A program made the translations under genes and the position numbers. This document shows, one piece after another, positions 10,207 to 22,028 of a DNA stretch of 64,000 nucleotides. Positions within the stretch are counted from its first letter, which is position 1; each line of letters opens with the position of its first letter. The stretch lies in contig MCFL01000011.1 of the NCBI GenBank assembly GCA_002102555.1, positions 372,001-436,000 of the forward strand, given 5' to 3'. This stretch comes from Catenaria anguillulae PL171 (lineage: Eukaryota > Blastocladiomycota > Blastocladiomycetes > Blastocladiales > Catenariaceae). Below the pieces are notes generated by a model that did no database searches, had not been told where the DNA came from, and worked only from the letters and a program-made list of their open reading frames with translations.

Positions 10207-11493
10207 TTAATCGCGCTTTGCCTTCCGAGCCAAGGCAATGGTGGCACGTCCCGACTTGTGGTCGTCAAAGGACCGTCCCAGGCGCGACTGCGGGCCCATG
10301 TAATCCTTCATGATAAAGTCCCAAATGCACTTGATCCACGACGTGTGGTAGGCCAGCGAGTTGTAAAACTCGGGGGCAATGCGGCGGATTTCGGGCAGCT
10401 TGGACCAAGGGATCTTGGTAAAGTCGTGGTGCTCGTTGTGGAACCCAATGTTCATGAAGAGAAGGTTGCCCGAGCCGTAGTACGACATGGTTTCCTGCGA
10501 ATGGGTTCAGATTGGGTGAGCAAGACCAGAAACCAAGAGAAAAGAGCGAGAAGAGAAAAAAAAGAAGAGACGAACCTGGCCGTCCTCAAAAGTGTAGTGC
10601 TCTTGAATAAAGTGCGCCGCGCCGGGATGAATACCATACCCAAACCACAAGCTCAAAAACATGTACATCAACCCGCGCGGGCCGCAGTACGTGTAAATGG
10701 CCAAATCCGTGCTGACGGTCCAAGCCCAGTTGACGAGCTCCCACTTTTGCGGCGTCTTCATCATGGCGGCACCACGGAACACGTAAAGGAAGGGGAAGCA
10801 AAACACCCACACAAACTTGAGAAACCGATTACCCTTGACCAACTTCCACTCGATATCGAGGGGCAAGTCTGGGTCCTTGCCGTGGACGCCCTGGAACGTG
10901 TGGTGCTCCAAATGGTACCTGCGGAACGAGGCCGAGATCGGGAACACAATGCCAATGTTTGCAATGAGGCCGAGAATGCGGTTCGGGAAGTTTGCCTTGA
11001 AGGCCAAGTTGTGCGACGCCTCGTGAATGACCACGCCAAACATGCCCGTGATGGTGGCGCCAATCAGGTACGACGCAAGCACCATCCAGGCCCAATGGGC
11101 ATTGTAGAACCAGCCGTTGGTCGACCCGAAGGCGTACGCCGTGGCGACCTGAATCGAGACAAGCAGCACCGTGATGTACTTTGTCTTCCACTCGATCGAG
11201 TACAAGTCCTTGATTTCCGGGTGGGCGTCGAGAATGGCGTGCTTGCGCTTCAAGTGCGGCTCGTCCATGTCGTCAATGGCAATGTCCTCATGCACATTGG
11301 GCACAGACTTTTCCCAGGCGCCCAGGTAGGTTGGGTGGCGCACGTCGTAGATGGGAACGTCGTCCGTGGCCGACGACCGCGATGCAACATCGACGGCCTC
11401 GTCCGAGGCAGCGGCGTGGGCCGGGGCAGAGCCGGCGTCGGCAAACATGGCATGCGTGCGGGCCAGCGTATCGGGCTTCTTTGTCCGGACCAT
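10207..11493 (-). CDS. Sphingolipid delta-4 desaturase (DES1/DEGS-type)
   Basis: Introduces the 4,5-trans double bond of dihydroceramide, making ceramide used for glucosylceramide. Two exons (11493-10576 and 10494-10207, 81-nt intron) give 401 residues. The start sits in a perfect GCCACCATGG context. The N-terminal ~60 residues are disordered, then comes the lipid-desaturase N-terminal region (HPTYLGAWEKSV). The three His boxes are visible: HEASH (157-161), HLEHH (194-198) and HNEHH (325-329). Hydrophobic spans between them fit an ER membrane di-iron desaturase. The upstream frame is open to 11595 but lacks a better ATG. Its presence alongside the GH5 glucosidase below suggests a fungal glucosylceramide pathway. 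Confidence 0.93.
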
Positions 11494-12349
11494 GGTGGCG
11501 AGATGGGAGGCGGGTAGGCAAGTGGGTTCTGGTTGGGTAAGTTGGAGCGGGTATGGGCCGATGGGTCTAAGAGGCTGTGGGAACAAGGAAAACATTCAAA
11601 GTGTCAGATGGAGCTGACTGATGGATGGAGTGATGGGAGCGGCAGGCGATCGATTGGCGATTGGCGGCAATGAACCAGTTCGCTTGGCTCTTTGGGCGGG
11701 GGGGGGGATGCATTGCGTGACGTACGTAGCGGGGTTTGGCGGCGGGAATGCGACAAGCACTTCACTTGACACTCTTCTCCTGGCAAAGACTGACCAAAGA
11801 AAGGAGGAGAGAACGGACAACAGGCAGACTAGGAGAACCGAGCAAGAGTCAAGAGTGGGCGGAGCAGTCCTTTTGAAAACTTTTTGAATCGGCGGTCAAT
11901 TTAAGTGGAGCGTTGGACAAGCGCAGATCATGGCTGCTGCAAATCATCCAGCCAATGCTGACGTCTCGGCTGGTCGCCAGCTTCAAGTGAGCCGAAAGCG
12001 TGACGGCAACGCCCACCTCCAGCACCGGCCTTCGGCCTTGGCGTGCACCAATTTATCGATTACTAGTAGTACATAGTGCTGTTGCTATCGATCTGAGGTG
12101 AGTGCAGGCCAGCTTACAGTGACACTTTTTGCCCTGCCTATTGTCATGTTTTCCCGCCGCATTCAAGTTCCCACTCCAATTCTACATATCATCCTTTTCA
12201 ACGTCGTTTTGGGGAAGAAACATTGTCGAATGCATAAATGCTTCAAGAACAATAAAAAGATGTGAGAAGGATGTAAATATGTACACACAAAAAAAGAGAT
12301 TCAACACTCGCCACGGACAGCGACAGAACTTGCATCCTCTTATTAATAT
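11494..12349. other. Desaturase promoter and downstream region of BI-1 gene
   Basis: 856 bases with no supported gene; both neighbours are on the minus strand. A run of about 11 G lies near 11698-11708. The part near 12130-12340 is AT-rich and is probably the start-distal promoter area plus the 3' UTR of the BI-1 gene. Confidence 0.4.
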
Positions 12350-13192
12350 TTACCTCCTCCGAGTCGACCCAGTGCCGCGCCTGCGGTCTTCCCTCTCCTC
12401 CTCGTCCCTCTTCCTCTTCTCCTTGTCGGCCAACAAGACGGCCACCCTCACAAACACCTGAATCAAATCCAAATACAGCTCGACGGCATGGTCCATCTCC
12501 AAATGCTCTTTCGTCACCTCGTGCATCAAATCGGCCTGCATGGCGCGATGAATCATGACCTGCGTGTCCAACACAATGTACGCCGATGCAAACAGCAACC
12601 CGAAAAACAGCTCGGCCGTATACGACATGGTCACGCCAAACAACAGGCGCGCAAACAAGAGCACGAGCGACACGGCAGACAGACCACCAAGCACCCCGAG
12701 CGTGTACACAATGGACCTGCGCCGCGCATACATGGCGGCCAAGCTGAACGAGGCAAACAGTAAGAAGGTGCACATTGCGGCTTGCGGGACAATGGCCGGG
12801 CTGCTCACAATGCCGACCCAGGCAATCAGTGGCGCCAGGTGCGCGCCCTTGATGGCAGCAAAGGCAAACAACAGTGCACGGCGGGTGCCGAGGTATTCCT
12901 TTGTTCTTGGGACCAGTTGGAAGGCAAACAGAGTGGCGACCATGGCAATGGCACCGAGCCACGGAGACGCGGTGAGCCAGGGCATCAGGCGAGACCCAAA
13001 CTGGAAGTAGATGGTGGCTGTGGTAGTGGCCATCATGAGCGCCAGAATTGAGTAGACGCGCGAGACATGGTGCTGTACTTGAGGCTGCAAGGGCAATGTC
13101 GAGACGAGCGACGAGAGCGGGAGTGAAAAGAAGGACGACGTCGGGTCGGTGCCAGCGTGCGACGTGTGGCGGCCGAATGAAAAGGTTGACAT
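12350..13192 (-). CDS. BAX inhibitor-1 family membrane protein (TMBIM6-like)
   Basis: A single exon of 280 residues. BI-1 proteins are ER membrane calcium-leak proteins that dampen stress-induced cell death. After a Ser-rich N-terminus come six or seven hydrophobic helices. Family signatures include SRVYSILALMMATTTAT in helix 1, the LLFAFAAIKGAHLAPLI segment, and near the end SAYIVLDTQVMIHRA with the conserved Asp and Gln, followed by AVELYLDLIQVFVRV. The tail is Lys/Arg/Glu-rich, as is usual for the cytosolic C-terminus. Start at 13192 is the first ATG and keeps helix 1 complete. Confidence 0.92.
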   Translation of the reverse strand: MSTFSFGRHTSHAGTDPTSSFFSLPLSSLVSTLPLQPQVQHHVSRVYSILALMMATTTATIYFQFGSRLMPWLTASPWLGAIAMVATLFAFQLVPRTKEYLGTRRALLFAFAAIKGAHLAPLIAWVGIVSSPAIVPQAAMCTFLLFASFSLAAMYARRRSIVYTLGVLGGLSAVSLVLLFARLLFGVTMSYTAELFFGLLFASAYIVLDTQVMIHRAMQADLMHEVTKEHLEMDHAVELYLDLIQVFVRVAVLLADKEKRKRDEEEREDRRRGTGSTRRR

Positions 13193-13511
13193 TGTTGATT
13201 GGTATTCCCGTTATCAAAGATTGCGTATGGTAAAGGTGATGTTATGGTGCATTCCATTGCTGATGCCAAAGGGAGCGAGGTCGCGGCGTTCATATTTATA
13301 TCGTTGTCAATGGCTGTGACACGTCACAAACCCGACAGCGGCATTCGCGGAGGCAACTCGGTTAGAATTGAACTGCGACGGTCATCATCAACCGTATCGA
13401 GAGAGAAGCGTGTAGAATAACAAAGAATATCATAACCCACCCACCCGATAAACCATGAAGAGATTATTAAATACAAACAACCTTGACTGAATCCGATCCG
13501 GCGCCCATGCC
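13193..13511. other. BI-1 promoter / U1A-like 3' UTR
   Basis: 319 bases between two minus-strand genes. AT-rich patches near 13430-13475 fit a 3' end region. Nothing else was seen. Confidence 0.4.
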
Positions 13512-14826
13512 CTACTTCCTAAACGTCACCTTGACCACCTCGTCCTTGCCCTCAAAGGGACTCGTTTCATGCAACTCGGTCTTTGCCCTTCCCGAACACA
13601 CTTCATTGACATACTCGACAAACGCGATATCGCGCCCGGGTACCATCCTCACCTCGGACAAGCCCTCAAACCTTGGCGCTCCAAACACGGCGGCAATCTC
13701 TTGCTGTGTAATGCCCTTTGGCAGCCCTTGCACCACCAATGTCGGGTTGGGCGGGACAAGATCGTCGGGCACGGCGGCCATGGCGTGTGCGGCTGCAGCG
13801 GCACCTGATCCAGGCGCGCCAATGGGCGGCATGGGCATGGGCATGGACGGTGCGCCGGCTCCGGCTCCAGCTCCAGCTCCGGCCAGCGGTGGCGGCGGAG
13901 GAGCACCCAGGGGCATGCCGGGCGGCGGCGGCGGCATTCCGGGAAAGCCTGCGGGAGCGGGCAGGGGTGGGACAAAGCCCGGCGGGAGAACGGGCGGCAC
14001 GCCTGTGGCACCTGCAGCAAGGGCGGCCATGGACGGTGGCGGAGGAGGCAAGGGCATGCCCAGTGGGCCCATGGGCATGGCAAGCGGTTGCATTGGGGCG
14101 ACGGCGGGACGCGGGGCAGAGGCGGCCAGGGCGGCGCGTTTGGATTGACGTTCGGCGAGTTCCTTGACACGTTCCTCTGCAGAGTTTTTCCATTGGTGAG
14201 CGGCCAAGTGATTGGGACAGATGGTTGGAACAAGAAACGGCGTACCAGCGCGCTTGGCGTGCTTGTCGGCGTACTCTTCGAGCTGACCGAGCTCGCTCGC
14301 AACGACACGACTCGTCATTTTGGCGTATTGAACAATCTGCGGTATCGACGAAAAAAAAAAAAAAAAAAAAGAACGGTCAAAGACTGCGACAAAGAAGCAA
14401 CATGCGAGTGCTGCTCGGACAACAGACCATGGGCTTGCCAAGAAACTGAGCATCTTGCATCTCCTTGTACGCAATCTGAGCATCCTCCAATCGCTTGAAA
14501 ATGACCCAGGCTTGGCCACGCTTGAGAATGGCCTTGCTGCACCGGACTTGGACAATCTCGCCGAAATTTTCAAACTGGCGCATCAGGTGGCGGCGCAGGG
14601 TTGTGTGTCCCATCCTTTCGGGCAGGTTGCGACAGTAAAGGGTGCGCGAGGGCGGGTTGGTGTCAGGCTGGATGACAATTGGGCGGCCGTGTTTGCCAAA
14701 CATGAGCTTGGCGCCAGCGCCTGGTTTGGAGGGTGCTGCTGGTGTTGCTGGTGCCTGTGGTGCAGCCGGAGGTGCGGCGGCAGCAGACGCCGTAGACGGA
14801 TCAACTTGCATTTGATCCTGATCCAT
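13512..14826 (-). CDS. U1A/U2B''-type spliceosomal RNA-binding protein
   Basis: Component of U1 and/or U2 snRNP that binds an snRNA hairpin. Three exons: 14826-14428, 14336-14246, 14176-13512, 384 residues. RRM1 (about 61-140) has RTLYCRNLPE (RNP2) and RGQAWVIF (RNP1), the latter continuing into KPM-IVQYAKM across the first intron, as in U1A/SNF. RRM2 (about 300-384) has TLVVQGLPKG and the family-typical VRMVPGRDIAFVEY. Between them lies a long Pro/Met/Gly/Ala linker, longer than in animals. Intron 1 (14427-14337) holds a ~19-base A/T homopolymer. Intron 2 (14245-14177) is exactly 69 nt and free of stops, so retention would add 23 residues. A single gene of this type is usual in fungi. Confidence 0.9.
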
Positions 14827-15315
14827 GGTGTTTGGTGTGGACAATTCAAAGAAAACGTGATGGAGAGCAGCCAGGCAATGTGTAATGTGTAGGCTGAAGG
14901 GTGTGTGCTTGGCAGTTGAGAGATGGATTGCCCAGAGTCAACGTCAATGCGTTGCAATCGTTTAGAATAGAAAAGGCATAGCATGTTATTTCGTGACGAT
15001 TATTAATACTTGTTTCTTGGAGAATCCGAAGTTCATCAAGGACGGTCCGCCGATCTGATCCACAGGCAGACTGTGGTGTGGACAATGGACTGGTCCACCC
15101 AACTTGAAGAGCCAGTCCGACAGTCGACAGTCGACAGTCGAGACGCGTCAACAACGACTCAACAAGACACCCACGCCAACCACGGTATCCGCCCGATACA
15201 TGCGCATCGTATAGCTATAGCCGTCGTCAATGAGCCGTCCTGCAATGATGGAATCGGTTCGAGGACACGACGCAACGACTTTACACACCTCCTCAGAAGC
15301 AGCCCACGTTCAATC
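14827..15315. promoter_or_regulatory. Divergent promoter region, U1A-like and GH5 genes
   Basis: 489 bases separating two head-to-head start codons. It contains a triple CAGTCGA-like repeat (about 15119-15140). No TATA box stands out. Upstream in-frame codons exist for the GH5 gene, but the ATG at 15316 is the better start. Confidence 0.4.
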
Positions 15316-18300
15316 ATGATTCCTAATCGCCGCGGCAACCGCCACAAGCGCTCCAAATCCGCGTCGTGTGCCCCTTCGGCGGGGTCCCAGTCTGCGTCAA
15401 ACGCACCACGCGACCCACACTCTTTTGTCTCGCCCACAAAGACGGGCACAGCCGCCCCCTCTGCTTCAAACTCCCCCTCGGGTACCTCCCAATCGGTCAG
15501 CACCGCCACCTCGTCCGCCCGTGCTCGCGCTCGCAGGCAACGCAACGCCACCTTCGAGTCGATCCCGTACCGCAAAGCCTCTCTCTCGGCCGCAACACTC
15601 GCTCCAAGCTCGTCATCACCCGTGCCAGATATTTCCATCTCCAGCGACGCTGACGCCGTGGTCCAAATTGATGCCAACCCGCAACGCAAGCAACCGTCAC
15701 CGCCAGTCACGGGGCCTCCCATCCCACGCGACAAGCACCGCCGCACCGCGTCCTTCTCATCGGTGGCCATTGCCAATCGCTCGTCACCCGCACGCTCGCG
15801 CCAGCAAACAAATTCAATCACCATTGACGGAGTCACTCTCTCCAAGGACTCGCTCACACTCACGGGCGACAAGGCGCCATCCGCCGCATCATCCAACCAC
15901 CCACCGCTCTCTGCCTCGGGCGTCATCCACCACCACCGCCTCAGCATTGACTCGATCGCGTCCGAGTCGCACAAGGATGGTCCCGAATCCTACGTCTACT
16001 ACCCGACCTCCAAACCGCCTGCGAGCGACTGGTTTGCCGGAGGTAAACTGGTGCTTGATGGACCCACCATTCGCGACGCGTTTGGACGGACCGTCATGCT
16101 TCGTGGCGTGAATTTGTGTGGCAATTCAAAGCTGCCAACCACCCCGCACGCTGATAATCCGGAACATTCCGAGTTTTTTGACACCAAGAGCGTGTCGTTT
16201 GTCGGGCGGCCGTTCCCTTTGGAGGAGGCCGATGAACATTTTTCAAGGCTGGCGCATTGGGGATTGGTATGTCATCCCCTTCTCTTTCTAGAACGAGTCC
16301 TTTTTCTCGCTCGGACTGACTGGACATTGTCGTATGAACAATCAGACATTTGTGCGCCTTCTAGTACCCTGGGAAGCCCTTGAACACGCCGGCCCGGGCA
16401 AGTACGACGAGGAATACATCACCTACCTCATCAAGCTGTGTGAGCTCATGCCAAAGTACGGTATCCGGTGCTTTATCGACCCGCATCAGGACGTGTGGTC
16501 GCGATTCTCTGGCGGATCGGGTGCCCCTGGATGGACGTTTGAGGTTGTCGGCATGGACATTCGCAAGTTTAAGGCAACGGGTGCCGCGCACGTGCACAAT
16601 GCGCACCTGGCCGGGTACTGTGATTGCACTGTGGACCCTGTCACGGGCGTATTCAAGCCCAGGCAGACCACTGGCGCCAAGGGCGACGCCCAAGAGGAGG
16701 CCAAACAACGTGGTATACCTCCTTCATTCACTCTCTACAGTGTGAATGACCTACCGGAATCGAGCTGACCCAGTGTACATTTTTTAGGTCCACACGGCGA
16801 ATTGCCATATCAGCCCATGCTCTGGCCGTCGAATTACACAAAGCTTGCTTCGGCCACCATGTTCACGTTGTTCTTTGCCGGCGCGACGTTTGCCCCTAAT
16901 CGTATGGTGGATGGCGAAAACATTCAGCATTATCTGCAGCGGCACTATCTCAACTGCTACAAGTACTTGGCTTCGCGGGTCAAGCACTTGGACGCCGTGA
17001 TTGGCTTTGAAGGTAGCCTTCATTTTCATTCCCACTCTCTCACCATGGCTTTCGTTAACTATGTAACTGGTTGTGCTCGCTCGTAGTCATGAATGAGCCG
17101 CACCAAGGCTACATTGGGCTTCACGACATGACCCGTTTTGATCCAACCGAAGCGCTCCTCCTCGGCGACAACCCTTCGGCCCTGCAATCCTTCTTGCTTG
17201 GCGAAGGCATTGAACAAGACGTTGAAGTATGGGTGCGGTCGTGGCCCGTTCCCTCGCGCTACGACTCGACGCGCGTGGTCAATGCCGAGCGCGAACGCGT
17301 GTGGCTGCCGGGCTACTCGTGCCCATGGCTGGCCGAGGGCGTGTACGCTCTGGACCCGGAATCCCAAACGGGCGGTGTGTTGCTGAAACCAAGGCATTTC
17401 TCGCATCATCCGCGAACGGGCGTCAAGATCGATTTCAACCAGGATTTTTACTTGCCCTTTATTCAAATGTATGCCAATGCCGTGCATGCCGAGTTTCCCG
17501 CAGCCATGATCATGGCCGAGCCCATTCCTCAGGAACTGCCGCCCGTGTTCAACACGCAGATTCGCAACTTGGTGTATGCGCCGCACTGGTATGATGTCAA
17601 GAGCTTGTTTAGCAAGTCGTTTAATGGGTTGATTACCCATGATGTGCCCGCGTTGCGGCTGTCGAGGAATATCTTGGCGGCTACGTACTTTGGGTTGAGT
17701 GGGGCAAAGAGAAACTATACGCGGCAATTGGGGAGGTTGAAGGGCATTGGCGAGGAGAGGGTTGGCAGTGTTCCGTACGTCTATCACCTCGTTCTCGTAA
17801 ATATAGTGGTTGGCGCTCACCCTGCGTGCGTGCGAACACGATTACAGGACAATTATTGGCGAGTGCGGCATTCCCATGGACCTCAACAAGCGCTCAGCGT
17901 TTGACTCGGGCAACTACACGCACCATAAAACTTTCTCGATGCCGTCATTTCGTCACTGGAAGCAAACCTATTGCACTTTACCTTGTGGACATACAATCCC
18001 GTACGCTGCTCTGAGCCACATTTTGTTCGTTTTTTCACAGTGATCCCCCTGACCATGTTCTTTCCCTCTCATTTGGTGCTTAGGGTAACGACAATACGCA
18101 TGGCGACTACTGGAACGGCGAAGACTTTTCCATCTACTCGCCGCGCCAACACGTGCAATACCAGCTCAAGCCCGAGGAGCGACGCGCGCGCCGCAAATCC
18201 AAGCTGCTCAAGGCCAGCCTTGGCGTGCCAATTCCATCGTCCACAACAACCAAACTGTCTGCGGCATCCACGTCCAAGTCACGCATCGCCAAGCGCACTG

Positions 18301-19051
18301 CTGGCGCGAAAAAACCGGCCAAACTTCACTTGGGCGGCGGGTCGTCCTCGTCCAACTCGCTGGACAACAAGGATGACGATCATGAGCGACGGCCCTTGCT
18401 TGCTCACAACGACAACAAGTACGACGCCATGTCGAGCACCGCGTCGCTCGACACGTCACTGACTAGCCCCTGTCGCCGCACACACCGTTTGATATCACCG
18501 AGGTGTTTTTTAACGAGGACTTGCAGCATCATATGGGCGGCAGGGTGCTGGATTCCGTCATTCGCCCGTATGCTGCGCGGGTCGCGGGTACGCCGACAAG
18601 GTGGAGTTTGATGTCAAGACGCTCAAGTTTAGGTATATGATTGACTTGCACACATGTCCTCGTCATGGTTGGGTTAACATTTTGCATCCGGTCTGTTCAT
18701 AGGCTCGAGTTCACAGCGCACCAAGTCAAACTGGCCAACGACCGGCTCACAGCGGCCTACTTCAAGTACCTGACGTCCGAGATTCCCGCGCAATGTTACG
18801 AGTCGGTGATTTACGTGCCAAAGTACCACTACGGGTACGAGTCGCTGGTCGTGACCGTGTCCGACGGCCACTGGGCTTACTTCAAGGGAGAACAAACGCT
18901 CGTGTGGCGCATTGATGAGATTGCGCCCGGGTCCACCCATTGGTTGCAAATGGAGGTCAAGTCGCGCATGGACGGCAAGCGCGGAGCCAACAGTAGGAGG
19001 TGTTGTGGCAATGTGCAGGCTTGGGTGAGGGACACGTGTAGTGTCATGTGA
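15316..19051 (+). CDS. GH5 glycosidase of the fungal glucosylceramide/steryl-glucoside type (frame-broken)
   Basis: Resembles GH5 subfamily 12 enzymes (EGCrP/steryl-beta-glucosidase) that cleave glucosylceramide or steryl glucosides. Exons: 15316-16266, 16346-16712, 16788-17012, 17087-17774, 17848-18000, 18084-18632, 18703-19051. A ~230-residue Ser-rich N-terminus precedes the TIM barrel. CFIDPHQDVWSRFSGG is family-typical; VMNEPHQGYIG carries the acid/base Glu and TIIGECGIP the nucleophile Glu. After the barrel come a linker and the C-terminal beta domain (PFDITEVFFNEDLQHHM ... KVEFDVKTLKFRLEF ... YESVIYVPKYHY). Three single-base-missing frame breaks lie near 17934, 18470 and 18590; each rejoins a conserved segment, so sequence error is the likely cause. 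Substrate is inferred from family only. Confidence 0.85.
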
Positions 19052-19759
19052 GCGTGGATGAGGGCGTCCGAGAGCAGTTTCGAGGAAGGAAAGGCGTTTG
19101 GGGTTTTTGCGTTGGTTGCGATGTTTCGCAACACTGTGCTTTTCTTGTTCAAGATGTTGGCCACCTCCGTCATATAAATACTACAATTCTTGGGCACACG
19201 CAAGTGAGAATTAAACATTACGGCGAAACAGGAACAGCTGAGTCCCAATTCCCAACGGTGGCCACACTGGTGGTGGCCGTGTATTCCATACTCAAAGCGG
19301 CTATCGCAATGAAAAGCAGAGAAAAGAACAAGAGAAGAACCAAACATTTTTGAGTAGGGTAGGGCACGACAAAAGAAAAAAAAGTACAGGACAAGTTGAA
19401 ACGAGAGACAGAAAGAGAGACAAAGGTGCGGCGCGCTCTCGCAGGTCATGATGTAATGGGACCGATACGGCGGCGAGTTGAGAAGCAGAACGGACAGTCT
19501 CAATTCGCCACGCCACGCATGTATGTTTGCATGGTACATGGTGCATGACCTATAAAAAAAAGGGGGGGGGGCAGCGAAAACAACATTGTTCATGAAATGG
19601 CAGGTGAATACAAATGCAACAAGCGGGCAACGAGGCGGGAAAATGAGCGACACAACACACCTAGGTTGCGGCGCTACAAACATGCCCCTCTTCCTAACCC
19701 CCCGCGCCAACTCGGGCACTGAAACAAGCCGAAAACAAAAGGCATCCACGCGCGCAACT
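19052..19759. other. Convergent 3' flank between GH5 and ATP3
   Basis: 708 bases between two 3' ends. It holds A-rich stretches (19370-19385), GA-rich sequence (19400-19430) and a G run of about 10 near 19561-19570. No gene is supported. Confidence 0.4.
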
Positions 19760-20998
19760 TTACAAGGCCGAAGCACCGGTAATGATATCCACCAGATCGT
19801 TGGTGATGGACGCCTGACGCTGACGGTTGTACAAGAGAGTCAACCGATCCACCATCTCGCCGGCGTTCTTGGTGGCATTGTCCATGGCGGACCGACGGGC
19901 CGCAAACTCGGCAGCGTGACCCTCGTTCATGGCCCAGTGAAGCGACGTGGCAAACATGAACTGGTGCAAGTTGGCCAAAATGTCACCCTCCATCTCGTAG
20001 GTGGCGAGCTTGGGCGCGGCCTTGAGGTCGGCGTACGAGATGGTGTGCATGTGGGTGGGCTCGTAAGCAATCACCGACAAGAACTTGTTGTAAACAACAT
20101 TGATCTTTGGGTTGGCGGGCAAGTCCTTGATGGCGAGAATCTCGTCGGCAATGATGGACGCCTCGAGGAACGAGGGGACCGTCTTGCCGAGCTGCGAGTA
20201 GGTGAGCTTGATGGCCTCGCGGTACTCGCGAGCAAGCTGGTTGCGGCACTTGTCACCGAGAATCACCAGGGCAGCGTCACCCGTGTTGGAGGCCTTGATG
20301 GTGCGCTTGATGTTCTTGGTGATGGCAGAGTGCACACCACCGCAAAGACCACGGTCCGACGACACGGCAACAAACACGTTGGGGTTGTCGGTGGTTGCCT
20401 GCACGCCAATGTTCTTGACGAGGGCAGAGGTCGCTGCACCGTTGGCACGGGCAACGTCCATACCGCGTTGGGCACGGGCCATCTTGGTGGAGGCAATCAT
20501 CTTCATCGACTTGGTGATCTTGCCAATGTTGGTGATGGACTTGAGGCGCATTTGGACTGGTGATACATGGGTCCAAAAGAAAATTAGATGGATGGACGTG
20601 AGTGGTTCGAGTTTGGAAACTATGTCACAGCGAAAAGGGGATCACAAGGGAGGAGGCCCACACTCGGCCAGGGAATGGTGGCGTTGACAGGCGGTGAACG
20701 GGGTACGCACTCTCCTTGAGGGTCGCCATGTTGGCCTGCTGATGAGCCTGTTGCACAACACTACATGACAATCACAGAATGTCCGTTGGTGAATACAACA
20801 ATGAGGGCGGTAACCTGAGGGGTGGATCAAGGGCCACTGCGGATGGGCCGAGCGACAATTCCATGTGAATCAAACATGGTGTTCCGATTGTCGGGATGCC
20901 GCTGCCGGCGATGGTGGCTGGCTGGTACGACTGCAGTGTCGAGTTGGTACGCACGTGCGGGAGGCCGAGGCGGCGGCGGGGCGGACGGCGGACAGCAT
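19760..20998 (-). CDS. ATP3: Mitochondrial F1 ATP synthase gamma subunit
   Basis: Central rotor shaft of the F1 motor. Three exons: 20998-20955, 20760-20711, 20556-19760, 296 residues. Exon 1 begins a short presequence MLSAVRPAAASASR. The junctions restore ANMATLKEIQMRLKSITNIG, the conserved start of gamma, which supports both introns; both donors read GTGCGTACC. The core shows KITKSMKMIASTKM, SSDRGLCGG and the C-terminal helix MVDRLTLLYNRQRQASIT...IITGASAL. Length is normal for fungi. The start codon faces that of a second mitochondrial gene 317 bases away. Confidence 0.95.
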
Positions 20999-21315
20999 GG
21001 TATCGTTAGGTGAGCTGGTGACAAAGGACGTGGGTGCGCAGTGCGTGGGCAGGGCGGTCAAGGCGGGCTGGCGTCGTCAAGTCAATGTGTGACAACTGTC
21101 CGGCGATGAGGGATGAGGCAATGCCCGATGATGATTTTGATGATGGCAATGTTGGCCAACACACACTCACACATGGGATCGGCGGCCCTTGGCTGATCTC
21201 TGCACTGTGATCACTGCACTGCTATGATCATCGCCCACCGATCCCACAGAAGTCAATGGCCAATCATATATTGCAATCCCGACCTTATCCGATGACTCGC
21301 AATACTTGATTTACC
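20999..21315. promoter_or_regulatory. Bidirectional promoter of two mitochondrial genes
   Basis: 317 bases separate the ATG of ATP3 (minus) and of the small mitochondrial protein (plus). Contains CACTGCACTGCTATGATCATCG-type short repeats around 21207-21230. Shared control of two mitochondrial proteins is inferred from the arrangement only. Confidence 0.45.
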
Positions 21316-22028
21316 ATGTATTCCTTGATTCACAAAGCACTTGCATTTGCCGCAAAGACATCGGCCTCAACGGCCGCCGTTGCCACCCGGTCTGCACGGG
21401 CCTCCATCGCCCCGCAAGTCGCGCCCCGTGCCGCCTTCACTTCACCGTCTCCAGCCAGCTGGTACTTGCAGCTGACACGCCCGCAACAGCTGCAACCGCA
21501 GCTTGTCCCTTGTCCCGTCCACGTACCGTCACGCACCTCGCCATTCCGCCGCAACTACGCTTCAGAATCGGCCCCGGACGACCAGCAGCAGAAACTCGCT
21601 GAGCTCGCCGTGAAACTCCAGCAATCGCCGGGTACGTGACGACTTTTCATTTCGACATGGCATTGCGCCATCGGCTATCGGCTATCGGCTATCGGCTATC
21701 GGATACATTCCAAATACATTGGTACAGCAGCTCATTTCCGGCATTGACAAAAACGTGTGCCCCTCCAGAGTTCCTCCAAGCCGTCAACGACCTCAACTCC
21801 GCTTTGCTTGCCAAGGGGTTGCAGCCCAACGAGCTCAGTAAACCTTCACTCAAGCTCTTTTCCGCTCTCATGGACAAGGATGTCAAAGCCAAGGTGGAGG
21901 CCATTGCCGTGGCCTTGAAAAAATCGGGCATCACCGACGAGGAGATCAAGAATGCCGCATCCCTGTTTGCCGGAGGCGGCTTGTTTGGCGGTGGTGGTGA
22001 TGCTTCAGGCAGCAAAGGTGGTAAGTAA
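21316..22028 (+). CDS. Small predicted mitochondrial protein, unknown function
   Basis: Two exons (21316-21631, 21769-22028; 137-nt intron GTACGT...CCAG) give about 191 residues. The first ~80 residues are Ala/Ser/Arg-rich without acidic residues and end FRRNYASES, a plausible processing-peptidase site. The mature part is helical: QKLAELAVKLQQSPEFL, then LNSALLAKGLQPNELSKPSL, then DVKAKVEAIAVALKKSG and a Gly-rich tail. No family was recognised. A strong GTAAGT donor overlaps the stop at 22023-22028, so a further short exon is possible. Head-to-head with ATP3. Confidence 0.65.
21670..21702 (+). repeat. ATCGGCT tandem repeat in an intron
   Basis: Four full copies of the 7-mer ATCGGCT plus five bases, inside the intron of the small mitochondrial gene. 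It is a simple tandem repeat with no obvious function. Confidence 0.85.

Noticed and set aside
10093-11517. A 474-codon plus-strand frame opposite the desaturase
   Set aside because: It is the antisense shadow of the desaturase, whose His boxes and splice sites are on the minus strand.
19561-19570. G homopolymers (also near 11698 and 45354) as quadruplex or structural signals
   Set aside because: They are single runs, not four spaced G-tracts, and homopolymer lengths may be unreliable in this sequence.
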